Assembly (NCBI RefSeq): GCF_011764485.1
Contig: NZ_AP022848.1
Location: 1,764,001-1,828,000 of the forward strand
Reading direction: 5' to 3'
Source of the DNA: Bosea sp. ANAM02
GTDB lineage: Bacteria > Pseudomonadota > Alphaproteobacteria > Rhizobiales > Beijerinckiaceae
DNA: 64,000 nt
The notes beneath the pieces are model-generated. The model was not told the DNA's origin. It saw only the letters and a program-made list of their open reading frames with translations, and made no database searches. Shown piece after piece: positions 18,346 to 26,322 of this stretch (its first letter is position 1; each line of letters opens with the position of its first letter). Both the position numbers and the translations under genes were made by a program.

Positions 18346-18948
18346 TCAGGCCCAGGCGCGCTGCTTCAGCTTATCCTCGTAGGCCTCGATCTTCGCGCCC
18401 TTCTCCATGGTCAGGCCGATATCGTCGAGGCCGTTCAGCAGGCAGTGCTTGCGGAACGGGTCGATCTCGAACCTGATCTCGCCGCCATCGGGCCCCGTGA
18501 TCGTCTGGTTCTGGAGGTCGATCGTCAGCGTCGCGTTGGAGCCGCGCTCGGCGTCGTCGAACAGCATGTCGAGCTGCTCGGGCGTGACCTTGATCGGCAG
18601 GATGCCGTTCTTGAAGCAATTATTGTAGAAGATGTCGGCGAAGCTGGTGGAGATCACGCAGCGGATGCCGAAATCGAGCAGCGCCCAGGGCGCGTGCTCG
18701 CGCGACGAGCCACAGCCGAAATTGTCGCCGGCGACCAGGATTTCCGCCTTGCGATAGGCCGGCTGGTTCAGGACGAAATCGGGGTTCTCCGAGCCGTCCT
18801 CCTTGTAGCGCATCTCCGAGAACAAAGCGGTGCCGAGGCCGGTGCGCTTGATCGTCTTCAGGTACTGCTTGGGGATGATCATGTCGGTATCGACATTGAC
18901 CACCTTCATGGGGGCGGGGGTGGAGGTCAGCGTGGTGAAGGGCTGCAT
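18346..18948 (-). CDS. leuD: 3-isopropylmalate dehydratase small subunit
   Basis: 200 residues, the usual length. LeuD pairs with LeuC to turn 2-isopropylmalate into 3-isopropylmalate in leucine synthesis. The swivelling domain is marked by [33 protein letters not shown] and [18 protein letters not shown]. The ATG at 18948 has an AAGGAC site. It is the last gene of the leuC / membrane protein / metallopeptidase / leuD series on the minus strand. Confidence 0.97.
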   Translation of the reverse strand: MQPFTTLTSTPAPMKVVNVDTDMIIPKQYLKTIKRTGLGTALFSEMRYKEDGSENPDFVLNQPAYRKAEILVAGDNFGCGSSREHAPWALLDFGIRCVISTSFADIFYNNCFKNGILPIKVTPEQLDMLFDDAERGSNATLTIDLQNQTITGPDGGEIRFEIDPFRKHCLLNGLDDIGLTMEKGAKIEAYEDKLKQRAWA

Positions 18949-18977
18949 GATTGGTGTCCTTGCTTCAAGGCCGGGCT

Positions 18978-19427
18978 CTAGCCGGCCGCCTGTTCGATGG
19001 CTTCCATGTCCTCGTCGGAGAAGCCGAAATGGTGGCCGATCTCGTGGACCATGACATGGGTGACGATGGAGCCGAGGCTCTCGTCATGTTCGGCCCAGTA
19101 GTCGAGGATCGGACGGCGATAGAGGTGGATGGTGTTGGGCATCTGGCCGGTCTGCGGAGCATAGCCCTGCTGCGGCAGGCCGACGCCGCTGAACAGGCCG
19201 AGCAGGTCGAACGGGCTTTCCGCCTCCAGCTCCTTCAGCACGTCGTCCTCGGGAAACTCGGTGACGTTGAAGATCACGTCCGCGCAGAGCGCGCGGAACT
19301 CTTCCGGCAGGCGGTCGAAGGCTGCCTGGGCCAGGACCTCGAACGCCTGCTGGGACGGCGCGTTGACGCCGTCCCAGTCGATCTCCGCTGTTGTCGCGAC
19401 CCTGGCGTCCACGGCCTTAGCCCTCAC
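18978..19427 (-). CDS. Minimal zinc metallopeptidase (Zincin_1 family)
   Basis: 149 residues with [13 protein letters not shown] near the C-terminus: the HExxH zinc motif, with a third ligand expected downstream, typical of the minimal metalloprotease family (DUF2342-unrelated, Pfam Zincin_1). Before it, [14 protein letters not shown] is also conserved. Role unknown; cytosolic by lack of signal. I use the GTG at 19427, which overlaps the stop of the upstream small membrane protein (GTGA). A GTG at 19454 would add 9 residues and is an alternative. Confidence 0.85.
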   Translation of the reverse strand: MRAKAVDARVATTAEIDWDGVNAPSQQAFEVLAQAAFDRLPEEFRALCADVIFNVTEFPEDDVLKELEAESPFDLLGLFSGVGLPQQGYAPQTGQMPNTIHLYRRPILDYWAEHDESLGSIVTHVMVHEIGHHFGFSDEDMEAIEQAAG

Positions 19428-19669
19428 CAGATTTTCAGTTGGTAACCGAGCCACCAGGCCAGCACGATGACGCCGACAAGCGAGAGGGAGCGGCCGATGC
19501 GCCGGCCCCAGAGCTCGACCTTGTCGCCCTCGGGCGCGTCGGCGCCCGAGAAGTGGTCGGCCGCCCGGCCCATCGAGGAGCCGAGCAGGCTTTCGCTGTC
19601 GCGCTTGACCCGATCCAGCGCCGCCCTGGATTCGGCGGCGCGCCCGGCTTCGCGGGGATCGTTCGACAT
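19424..19669 (-). CDS. Small single-span membrane protein
   Basis: 81 residues, MSNDPREAGRAAESRAAL then a charged helical stretch and one membrane helix at about 60-76 (LSLVGVIVLAWWLGYQL), ending in KIW. The ATG at 19669 has a GGGGAG site. Its stop overlaps the metallopeptidase start by 4 bases, so the two are probably translated together, perhaps one anchoring or regulating the other (inference). No known family recognised. Confidence 0.75.
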   Translation of the reverse strand: MSNDPREAGRAAESRAALDRVKRDSESLLGSSMGRAADHFSGADAPEGDKVELWGRRIGRSLSLVGVIVLAWWLGYQLKIW

Positions 19670-19692
19670 GGTCAGCTCCCCGCCTGTCCGCG

Positions 19693-21111
19693 TCAGCCCA
19701 GCGTGCGGACGTCGACGAAGCGGCCGGTGAGGGCCGCCGCCGCCGCCATCGCCGGCGAGACGAGGTGGGTGCGGCCGCGATAGCCCTGGCGGCCTTCGAA
19801 ATTGCGGTTCGAGGTCGAGGCGGCGCGCTGGCCGGGCTTGAGCTGGTCGGGGTTCATGCCCAGGCACATCGAGCAGCCGGGCTCGCGCCATTCGAAGCCG
19901 GCGGCGATGAAGATCTTGTCGAGACCTTCGGCCTCGGCCTGCTCCTTCACCAGGCCGGAGCCGGGAACGATCATGCCGTAGTCGAGGCTCTCGTGGAGCT
20001 TCTTGCCTTCGACGATCCTGGCGACCGTGCGCAGGTCCTCGATGCGGCCATTGGTGCAGGAGCCGATCCAGATCACGTCGAGCGGGATGTCGGTGATCTT
20101 GGTGCCGGCGGTCAGGCCCATATACTCGAGCGCGCGCTTCTTCGAGGCGCGCTTGACCTCGTCGGCGATCAGCTCGGGATCCGGAACGGCGCCGGTGACC
20201 GAGATCACGTCCTCGGGGCTCGTGCCCCAGGAGACGATCGGCGGCAGGTTGGCGGCGTCGAGCTTCACGATGCGGTCGAAATGCGCGCCTTCGTCGGTGC
20301 GCAGCGTCTCCCAGTAGCGCACGGCCGCGTCCCAGGCGGCGCCCTGCGGCGCCTTGGGGCGGCCCTTCAGATAGGCGAAGGCCTTCTCGTCCGGGGCGAC
20401 CATGCCGGCGCGGGCGCCACCCTCGATCGACATGTTGCAGACCGTCATGCGGCCTTCCATGGTCAGGCCGCGGATGGCTTCACCCGCGTACTCGATCACA
20501 GAGCCGGTGCCGCCGGCGGTGCCGATCTCGCCGATGATGGCCAGGGTGATGTCCTTGGCGCCGACGCCGGGCGCAGGCGTGCCGTCCACCTGGACGAGCA
20601 TGTTCATCGCCTTCTTCTGGATCAGCGTCTGGGTGGCGAGCACATGCTCGACCTCCGAGGTGCCGATGCCATGGGCGAGCGCACCGAAAGCGCCATGGGT
20701 CGAGGTGTGCGAGTCGCCGCAGACGATCGTCGTGCCGGGCAGGGTGAAGCCCTGCTCGGGGCCGACGATGTGGACGATGCCCTGGCGCTTGTCGAGCTCG
20801 TTGAAATACTCGACGCCAAAGTCCCTGGCGTTCTTCGCGAGCGCCTCGACCTGGATGCGGCTTTCCTCTTCCTGGATACCCTTGGAACGGTCGGTCGTCT
20901 GGATGTTGTGGTCGACGACGGCGAGCGTCTTCTCAGGCGCGCGAACCTTGCGGCCGGTCATGCGCAGACCCTCGAAGGCCTGCGGGCTCGTCACCTCATG
21001 GACGAGGTGGCGGTCGATATAGAGCAGGCAGGTGCCGTCATCCTGCCTGTCGACGACATGGTCGTCGAAAATCTTGTCGTAGAGCGTCTGGGGACCCTTG
21101 GTCGCAGTCAT
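19693..21111 (-). CDS. leuC: 3-isopropylmalate dehydratase large subunit
   Basis: 472 residues. Carries the [4Fe-4S] cluster of the leucine-pathway isomerase: the cysteine motifs GSCTNGR and [12 protein letters not shown] are present, with [26 protein letters not shown] in the middle. The start is [15 protein letters not shown] at 21111. LeuD lies about 750 bases downstream after two small genes, and rplS lies upstream on the same strand with a terminator between. Confidence 0.97.
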   Translation of the reverse strand: MTATKGPQTLYDKIFDDHVVDRQDDGTCLLYIDRHLVHEVTSPQAFEGLRMTGRKVRAPEKTLAVVDHNIQTTDRSKGIQEEESRIQVEALAKNARDFGVEYFNELDKRQGIVHIVGPEQGFTLPGTTIVCGDSHTSTHGAFGALAHGIGTSEVEHVLATQTLIQKKAMNMLVQVDGTPAPGVGAKDITLAIIGEIGTAGGTGSVIEYAGEAIRGLTMEGRMTVCNMSIEGGARAGMVAPDEKAFAYLKGRPKAPQGAAWDAAVRYWETLRTDEGAHFDRIVKLDAANLPPIVSWGTSPEDVISVTGAVPDPELIADEVKRASKKRALEYMGLTAGTKITDIPLDVIWIGSCTNGRIEDLRTVARIVEGKKLHESLDYGMIVPGSGLVKEQAEAEGLDKIFIAAGFEWREPGCSMCLGMNPDQLKPGQRAASTSNRNFEGRQGYRGRTHLVSPAMAAAAALTGRFVDVRTLG

Positions 21112-21219
21112 GGCTTGGTCTCGGTCTTCTGGAATCTGCTTGTGAGATCATGCGCCGGTCCGCCGGAGCCGGCACGCAAAGCGGTACGCCTGTCGCCGGC
21201 CGCGCTGAGGCGGCCGGTC

Positions 21220-21393
21220 TCAGGCGCCGGTAAGGCCTGCGGCAATCGATGCGGTGAAGCGGCCGAAGAAGCGCCAGGGCAGACGGGCATGGTCGTGCAG
21301 CGCGGCAAAGTCCTGCGTCGTCGGCAGGGGCGGCAGATGGCCCTCTCCCCGCACGGCACTGAAGCGCTGCAAATGATGCTCACACGGCGACAT
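21220..21393 (-). CDS. Possible small protein of 57 residues between rplS and leuC
   Basis: An ATG at 21393 opens a frame to a TGA at 21220-21222. The product begins MSPCEHHLQRFSAVRGEG and has LPTTQDFAALHDHARLPWRF in the middle. Third codon positions are mostly G or C, as in real genes here, and the composition is that of a folded small protein rather than Arg-rich shadow. No good ribosome site is seen and I recognise no family. It would be read between the rplS terminator and leuC. Otherwise the 430 bases between rplS and leuC hold only that terminator. Confidence 0.35.
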   Translation of the reverse strand: MSPCEHHLQRFSAVRGEGHLPPLPTTQDFAALHDHARLPWRFFGRFTASIAAGLTGA

Positions 21394-21472
21394 GGCTAGT
21401 GTTTAGCAGTTCCAATCAAGCCGGACAATCGGGCGCCATGCCCGATGCGCATCCTCGCACCCTCGCCGCAAT

Positions 21473-21498
21473 AAAAAACGCGGCCCCGAGGGACCGCG
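21473..21498 (-). terminator. Rho-independent terminator of rplS
   Basis: Read on the minus strand: CGCGGTCCC, a short loop, GGGGCCGCG (one G-U pair), then six T. It lies 45 bases after the rplS stop codon. Confidence 0.9.
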
Positions 21499-21542
21499 CT
21501 CCAATCTTTCCGCACCGAAGCTTTCGGCGCCGAGGCTTCGGC

Positions 21543-21950
21543 TTACTTGCCGGCGCCCTTCTGGCCCTTGGCGGGCTTGGCATCGACGCGCTCGGCGATG
21601 CGGGCCGACTTGCCGCGGCGATCGCGCAGGTAATACAGCTTGGCGCGACGCACCTTGCCCTTGCGGATGACCTTGATCGAATCGAGGTTCGGCGAGAACA
21701 GCGGGAAGACGCGCTCGACGCCCTCGCCATAGGAAATCTTGCGGACGGTGAAGCTCTGGTTGAGGCCGCCGCCGTTGCGGGCGATCACGACACCCTCATA
21801 GGCCTGGACGCGGCTGCGCTCGCCTTCCTTGACCTTGACGTTGACCTGCACGGTGTCGCCGGGCTGGAAGGCGGGGATGGCCTTGCCTTCGCTGAGCTTG
21901 GCGATCTGCTCGGCATCGAGCTGTTCGATGATGTTCATGGGTCTCTCCAT
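21543..21950 (-). CDS. rplS: 50S ribosomal protein L19
   Basis: 135 residues with the L19 core: [56 protein letters not shown] and [22 protein letters not shown]. The C-terminus has a Lys/Ala-rich extension common in alphaproteobacteria. GGAGAG lies before the ATG at 21950. In related genomes rplS normally follows trmD; here trmD is about 19 kb away on the other strand. Confidence 0.98.
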   Translation of the reverse strand: MERPMNIIEQLDAEQIAKLSEGKAIPAFQPGDTVQVNVKVKEGERSRVQAYEGVVIARNGGGLNQSFTVRKISYGEGVERVFPLFSPNLDSIKVIRKGKVRRAKLYYLRDRRGKSARIAERVDAKPAKGQKGAGK

Positions 21951-22113
21951 GGCCGTATTCGCGCGGAAGCGCGGGCTTTCGGCTCGCTGTTTTCAGTTGA
22001 GTGCGGGGCCATACAGGAGCGCGCCGCGTTTGTCGAGCGGCAATCCCGGCTTGTTGGCCACGCCGCCGGCATGCATAGCCTGTGTGCAGCGATGCGTCAC
22101 CGGACGAGATGCC

Positions 22114-22902
22114 ATGACTGACTCCGTTATCAATACCGCCCTGATCACCGGTGCCGCGCGGGGCATCGGGCTCGCCACCGCCAAGCGCTTCCTGGCCGAG
22201 GGCTGGCAGGTCGGCCTGCTCGATATCGACGGGGCCGGGCTCCAGCGTGCGGCGGCCGAGATCGCGACACCGGAGCGGGTGCTGGTACTCACCTGCGACG
22301 TGGCGATGCCCGCGCAGCTCGAATCGGCCTTCGCCGGCATGGCCAAGCGCTTCGGGCGGCTCGATGCCCTCGTCAACAATGCCGGCACGGCGGTGTTCAA
22401 GCCCATGCTGGAAACCACGCATGACGAGTGGCAGCGGGTGATGGCGGTGAACCTCACCGGGCCGTTCCTGGCGACGCAGCTCGCGGCGCGGGCCATGGCC
22501 GACAATGGTGGCGGCGCCGTCGTCAACATCACCTCGATCTCGGGCCTGCGCGCCTCGACGCTGCGGGTCGCCTACGGCACCTCGAAGGCGGCGCTGGCGC
22601 ATCTCACCAAGCAGCAGGCGGTCGAGCTCGCCGGGCTCGGCATCCGGGTGAATGCGGTCGCACCGGGGCCGGTCGAGACGGCGATGGCCAAGGCGGTGCA
22701 CAGCCCGGAGATCCGGGCCGACTACCGGGATGCCGTCCCGCTCGGCCGCTACGGGCTGGAGGAGGAGCTGGCCGAGGCGATCTTCTTCCTCTGCTCGGAC
22801 CGGTCGACCTATATCACCGGGCAGGTTCTGGCCGTCGACGGCGGCTTCGACGCGGCCGGGATCGGGCTTGCGACACTGCGCGGCGAGCGGCGCAATCTTT
22901 AG
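22114..22902 (+). CDS. SDR-family oxidoreductase
   Basis: 262 residues, classical short-chain dehydrogenase. NAD(P)-binding TGAARGIG near the start, an acidic residue at the end of the second strand (LLDIDG, pointing to NAD preference), LVNNAG, catalytic YGTSK, and the C-terminal FLCSDRSTYITGQVLAVDGG segment. The ATG at 22114 begins just before the first strand. Divergent from rplS; substrate unknown. A family B repeat starts 8 bases after its stop. Confidence 0.9.
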   Translation: MTDSVINTALITGAARGIGLATAKRFLAEGWQVGLLDIDGAGLQRAAAEIATPERVLVLTCDVAMPAQLESAFAGMAKRFGRLDALVNNAGTAVFKPMLETTHDEWQRVMAVNLTGPFLATQLAARAMADNGGGAVVNITSISGLRASTLRVAYGTSKAALAHLTKQQAVELAGLGIRVNAVAPGPVETAMAKAVHSPEIRADYRDAVPLGRYGLEEELAEAIFFLCSDRSTYITGQVLAVDGGFDAAGIGLATLRGERRNL

Positions 22903-22910
22903 GCTCCGTC

Positions 22911-23108
22911 GTCATTCCGGGGCAGGCCGCAGGCCTGAGCCCGGAACCCAGAACCGATGCCATTATGATCTGAAGCAGGGATCTGGAGCATCGGCCTTTC
23001 CCGAAAACCGCGTCACACTTTTCGGGCCGATGCTCTAGCCGCGCTTTTCCCAGAAGGGCATCGGCTCTGGGTTCCGGGCTCTTCGCTGGCGCGAAGCCCC
23101 GGAATGAC
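22911..23108 (+). repeat. Family B repeat copy 2, split by a nested element
   Basis: GTCATTCCGGGGC and GCCCCGGAATGAC ends as in the other copies, but the centre holds an extra 50-bp palindrome at 22986-23035. Without it the copy would match the normal length of about 146 bases. Confidence 0.82.
22986..23035 (+). repeat. RIME-like palindrome nested in a family B repeat
   Basis: Perfect 11-bp inverted ends GAGCATCGGCC / GGCCGATGCTC enclosing CCCGAAAA...TTTTCGGG. This is the type of short palindromic element (CCGAAAA...TTTTCGG with GCATC ends) common in Rhizobiales genomes. A second diverged copy is at 36491-36538. Confidence 0.75.
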
Positions 23109-23148
23109 GGCGTGGTCATGCCTGGGACGGCGGTTTCTGGAAGGCCCG

Positions 23149-23337
23149 CTACCCCATCGCCTCGCGCTTCTTCAGCAGTTCGTTGAGCATGTCCTGCTGT
23201 TCGCTGAGCCGGTTGGCGAGGGCCTCTTCCACGGCGGCGCCGGAGGCGCCCGTCGCCTGTTCCATCAGCTCGGCGATGTTGCGGCGGAGGAGGGCGATGC
23301 GTTCGTCCAGCTCCATCTGCGAGGCATTCTCGGGCAT
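23149..23337 (-). CDS. Small coiled-coil protein, unknown function
   Basis: 62 residues, MPENASQMELDERIALLRRN then a heptad-like pattern through ELMEQATGASGAAVEEALANRL to QQDMLNELLKKREAMG. Predicted all-helical and soluble. GAGAGAGCC lies upstream of the ATG at 23337; an internal ATG at 23316 is possible. No family recognised. It stands alone between a repeat and a divergent small exported protein. Confidence 0.65.
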   Translation of the reverse strand: MPENASQMELDERIALLRRNIAELMEQATGASGAAVEEALANRLSEQQDMLNELLKKREAMG

Positions 23338-23484
23338 CGGCTCTCTCCATGCTCATCACGGCCGCTGCGGCGGCGCGCCTCGTAGAATGTCCGGCGGCGA
23401 TCCGGGTTCCCGCCGGAACCGGTACGGGCCGGGCGACGTTGGTCGGCCATGGTCCTCCGTGCGAGGCAGTCGGGAGGACGAGCG

Positions 23485-23796
23485 ATGAAATCATATGCAG
23501 CGGGGTTTGCGATAGCCGTTTTGGCTGCGACGGGGATGGCCGAGGCGCAGACGCCTTCGCCGCCATCCTCCACTGCGGAGGGAACCGGCAGCGGCTCCGG
23601 GTCGAGCGGGATGGCGCCCCAGCAGGGTACGGGTTCCGGCGCCACCCAGCATGCGCCCGGCGTCAATCGCCCCGAGACGCGCGATGCACCTGCGACCGAG
23701 ACGCCGCCGCATCGCGACTACGGCAGCAGGATGTCTCCATCAGGCCAGCCGATGCATGAGAGCAACCCGGCTGGCGGCGCGAAACGGCCCGACTGA
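23485..23796 (+). CDS. Small exported Gly/Ser/Pro-rich protein
   Basis: 103 residues. MKSYAAGFAIAVLAATGMAEA is a clear signal peptide with cleavage after AEA; the mature part is low-complexity (TGSGSGSSGMAPQQGTGSG) with many Pro, His and Asn. GGGAGG precedes the ATG. No domain recognised; probably a disordered periplasmic protein. The 231 bases that follow, up to the EF-G-like gene, hold no gene I can support. Confidence 0.65.
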   Translation: MKSYAAGFAIAVLAATGMAEAQTPSPPSSTAEGTGSGSGSSGMAPQQGTGSGATQHAPGVNRPETRDAPATETPPHRDYGSRMSPSGQPMHESNPAGGAKRPD

Positions 23797-24027
23797 CCGG
23801 CAGCGCCGCCTGTTTCAGCGTCCCCGATAAAGCGCTTGCGTCCGCTCCCGATCGGCGCGAACTTCTCCTCAACTGCCTCTCCGACGGCCGCCCGACCCTT
23901 GTCGGGCCCGAGCGACCGCCGCCCATCCGGCGTGAGCGCATTCGCGGTTCCCGCCGGCTTCCACCGCGCCGGAGCCGGGGCCGCTCGAACCTCTCCTCCA
24001 TCGCGGCCAGCCCCGAAGGAGGAAGTC

Positions 24028-26112
24028 ATGCCCGCATCGGCACAGAACGGCGGTTCCGCAAACGGCACCCGACGCGCGGGGCCGCGATGCATCGCGATCG
24101 TCGGCCCCTTCCAGAGCGGCAAGACGACGCTGCTCGAAAGCATCCTGATGCGATGCGGCGCATTGACCCGCACCGGCACGGTCAAGGGCGGCAACACGGT
24201 CGGCGACGCGGCGCCGGAAGCCCGCGCCCATCAGATGAGCACCGAGCCGACGGTCGCCAGCGTCGAGTTCCTCGGCGACACCTTCCATTTCATCGATTGC
24301 CCCGGCTCGGTGGAGTTCCTGCACGAGATGCGCCATGTGCTGCCGGCGGTGGACGCGGCCGTCGTCGTCTGCGAGGCCGATGACCGGAAGGCGCCGGCGC
24401 TGGAGCTCGTGCTGCGCGAGCTGGAGGAAGCCGACATCCCGCGCTTCCTGTTCCTGAACAAGATCGATACGGCGTCGCGCCGGGTGCGCGAGACGCTCGC
24501 GATCCTGCAGCGTGCCTCCCGCACGCCGCTGCTGCTGCGCCAGATCCCGATCTGGCAGAAAGGCATCGCCGTCGGCTTCATCGATCTCGCACTGGAGCGG
24601 GCCTTCATCTACCGCGAGCACGCGCCGAGCGAGATCGTGCCACTGGAAGTCGACGAAACCGGCCGCGAGAAGGAAGCACGCTTCTCGATGCTGGAGCGGC
24701 TCGCCGATTACGACGACGAATTGATGGAGGAACTGCTCGGCGACATGGAGCCGCCGCGCGACCGGGTCTTCGACGATCTCGCCCGCGAATTGCAGCACCG
24801 CCATGTCGTGCCGGTGCTGATCGGCGCGGCCGAGCGCGGCAATGGCGTGACGCGGCTGCTCAAGGCGCTCCGGCACGAGGCGCCGGGCCTTGCCGAGACG
24901 CGCGGGCGCGCCGGCATCCTGCCGGAGGGGCCGCCGCTGGCTCAGGTGATGAAGACCTGGCATTCGAGCCAGGGCGGCAAGGTCTCGCTGGCGCGGGTGA
25001 TGCGCGGGCGACTGGCCGAGGGCGACGTCGTGACTTCGTCCGGCGGGACGGAAGCCCGCATCGCCGGCGTCGTCTCCCTGAAGGGCTCCGAGCAGAGCCG
25101 CAAGCCCGCGGCGGAGGAGGGCGATGTCGCCGGCTTCGCCAAGCTCGACGGCATCGCGACGGGCGAGGCCTTCATGCTCGGCAAGGCGCGCGCGAGCGTG
25201 GTCAGCGCGGTCGCGCCGCCCGAGGCGGTGCATGCCTTCGCCATCGCGGTGAAGGACCGCAAGGACGATGTGAGGCTGGCGGCGGCGCTCCAGCGCCTGA
25301 CCGAGGAGGATACGGCGCTGGCGGTGACGCAGGTGCCGGAACTGGGCGAGACGCGCCTGTCCGGCCAGGGCGAGATGCATCTGCGCGTCGCGCTGGAGAA
25401 GCTCGCCGGCCGCTATGGCGTGACGGTGACCAGCAGGACGCCGCAGGTCGGCTATCGCGAGACGATCCGTAGCCAGGCAGGCGCGCGCGGCCGGCACCGC
25501 AAGCAGAGCGGCGGCCATGGCCAGTATGGCGACGTTGTGATCGAGGTCGCGCCGCTGGCGCGCGGGGACGGCATCCAGTTCGTCGACAGGATCACCGGCG
25601 GCGTGGTGCCGCGCCAGTATATCGGCTCGGTCGAGGCCGGCATGCGCGATTTCTGCGAGAAGGGACCGCTCGGCTTCCCGATCGTCGATGTCGCGGTGAC
25701 GCTGACCGACGGCTCCTATCACACCGTCGATTCCTCCGACATGGCATTCCGGCAGGCGGCGCGGCTGGCGATGAGCGAGGCGATGCCGCAAGCCAAACCG
25801 GTGCTGCTCGAACCGATCCTGTCGGTCGATGTCGTCATCCCCTCCGAAGCGATGTCGCGGGCCTCGGCCCTGATCTCGGCGCGGCGTGGGCAGATACTCG
25901 GCTACGACACGCGTCCGGGCTGGCGCGGCTGGGACCAGATCAAGGCGCTGGTGCCGGAAGCCGAGATGACCGGTCTGATCGTCGAACTGCGCTCGGCCAC
26001 GTCCGGCGTCGGCTCGTTCAGCGCGCGATTCGACCATCTTGCGGAGCTTGCCGGCAAGCCGGCCGAGGCGGTGGTCTCGGCTCAGGCGCTCGCCCTCGCG
26101 CAAGCGCGCTGA
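24028..26112 (+). CDS. Elongation factor G-like GTPase (FusA paralogue)
   Basis: 694 residues with the EF-G domain order. The GTPase has P-loop GPFQSGKTT at 26-34, G3 DCPG near 90, G4 NKID and the later HQMSTEPTVASVEF in place of the usual switch I RGITI sequence. Domains III-V follow, with LSGQGEMHLRVALEKL and RKQSGGHGQYGDVVIEV. Real translocase EF-G carries AHIDAGKTT and RGITI, so this is a diverged paralogue, a type found beside a normal fusA in many alphaproteobacteria; its role is unclear. The start has a GGAGGAAG site. It is not linked to str or rps genes. Confidence 0.9.
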   Translation: MPASAQNGGSANGTRRAGPRCIAIVGPFQSGKTTLLESILMRCGALTRTGTVKGGNTVGDAAPEARAHQMSTEPTVASVEFLGDTFHFIDCPGSVEFLHEMRHVLPAVDAAVVVCEADDRKAPALELVLRELEEADIPRFLFLNKIDTASRRVRETLAILQRASRTPLLLRQIPIWQKGIAVGFIDLALERAFIYREHAPSEIVPLEVDETGREKEARFSMLERLADYDDELMEELLGDMEPPRDRVFDDLARELQHRHVVPVLIGAAERGNGVTRLLKALRHEAPGLAETRGRAGILPEGPPLAQVMKTWHSSQGGKVSLARVMRGRLAEGDVVTSSGGTEARIAGVVSLKGSEQSRKPAAEEGDVAGFAKLDGIATGEAFMLGKARASVVSAVAPPEAVHAFAIAVKDRKDDVRLAAALQRLTEEDTALAVTQVPELGETRLSGQGEMHLRVALEKLAGRYGVTVTSRTPQVGYRETIRSQAGARGRHRKQSGGHGQYGDVVIEVAPLARGDGIQFVDRITGGVVPRQYIGSVEAGMRDFCEKGPLGFPIVDVAVTLTDGSYHTVDSSDMAFRQAARLAMSEAMPQAKPVLLEPILSVDVVIPSEAMSRASALISARRGQILGYDTRPGWRGWDQIKALVPEAEMTGLIVELRSATSGVGSFSARFDHLAELAGKPAEAVVSAQALALAQAR

Positions 26113-26322
26113 TCGTCCTCTCCAGCGTTCCGTTCCGCCGGGAGCCGTCATGCGGCTTCCGGTCGGGGCTTGATTTCGTGTCGTGTCGACTGTTTAGATG
26201 TGAACATTCTACGGTCGATGGCGGGCGGAGCTTGCGCTCTCCGCTGCTGTTCCGCACTGTACGATCATGAAAATGCACCGGAACCCGTCGTGAGGCGGCC
26301 AACCGGGCAACTGGAGGGAACG

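Noticed and set aside
21108..21383. A 91-codon minus-strand frame upstream of leuC
   Set aside because: It is Arg/Pro/Cys-rich and out of frame with the more credible 57-residue frame at 21220-21393.
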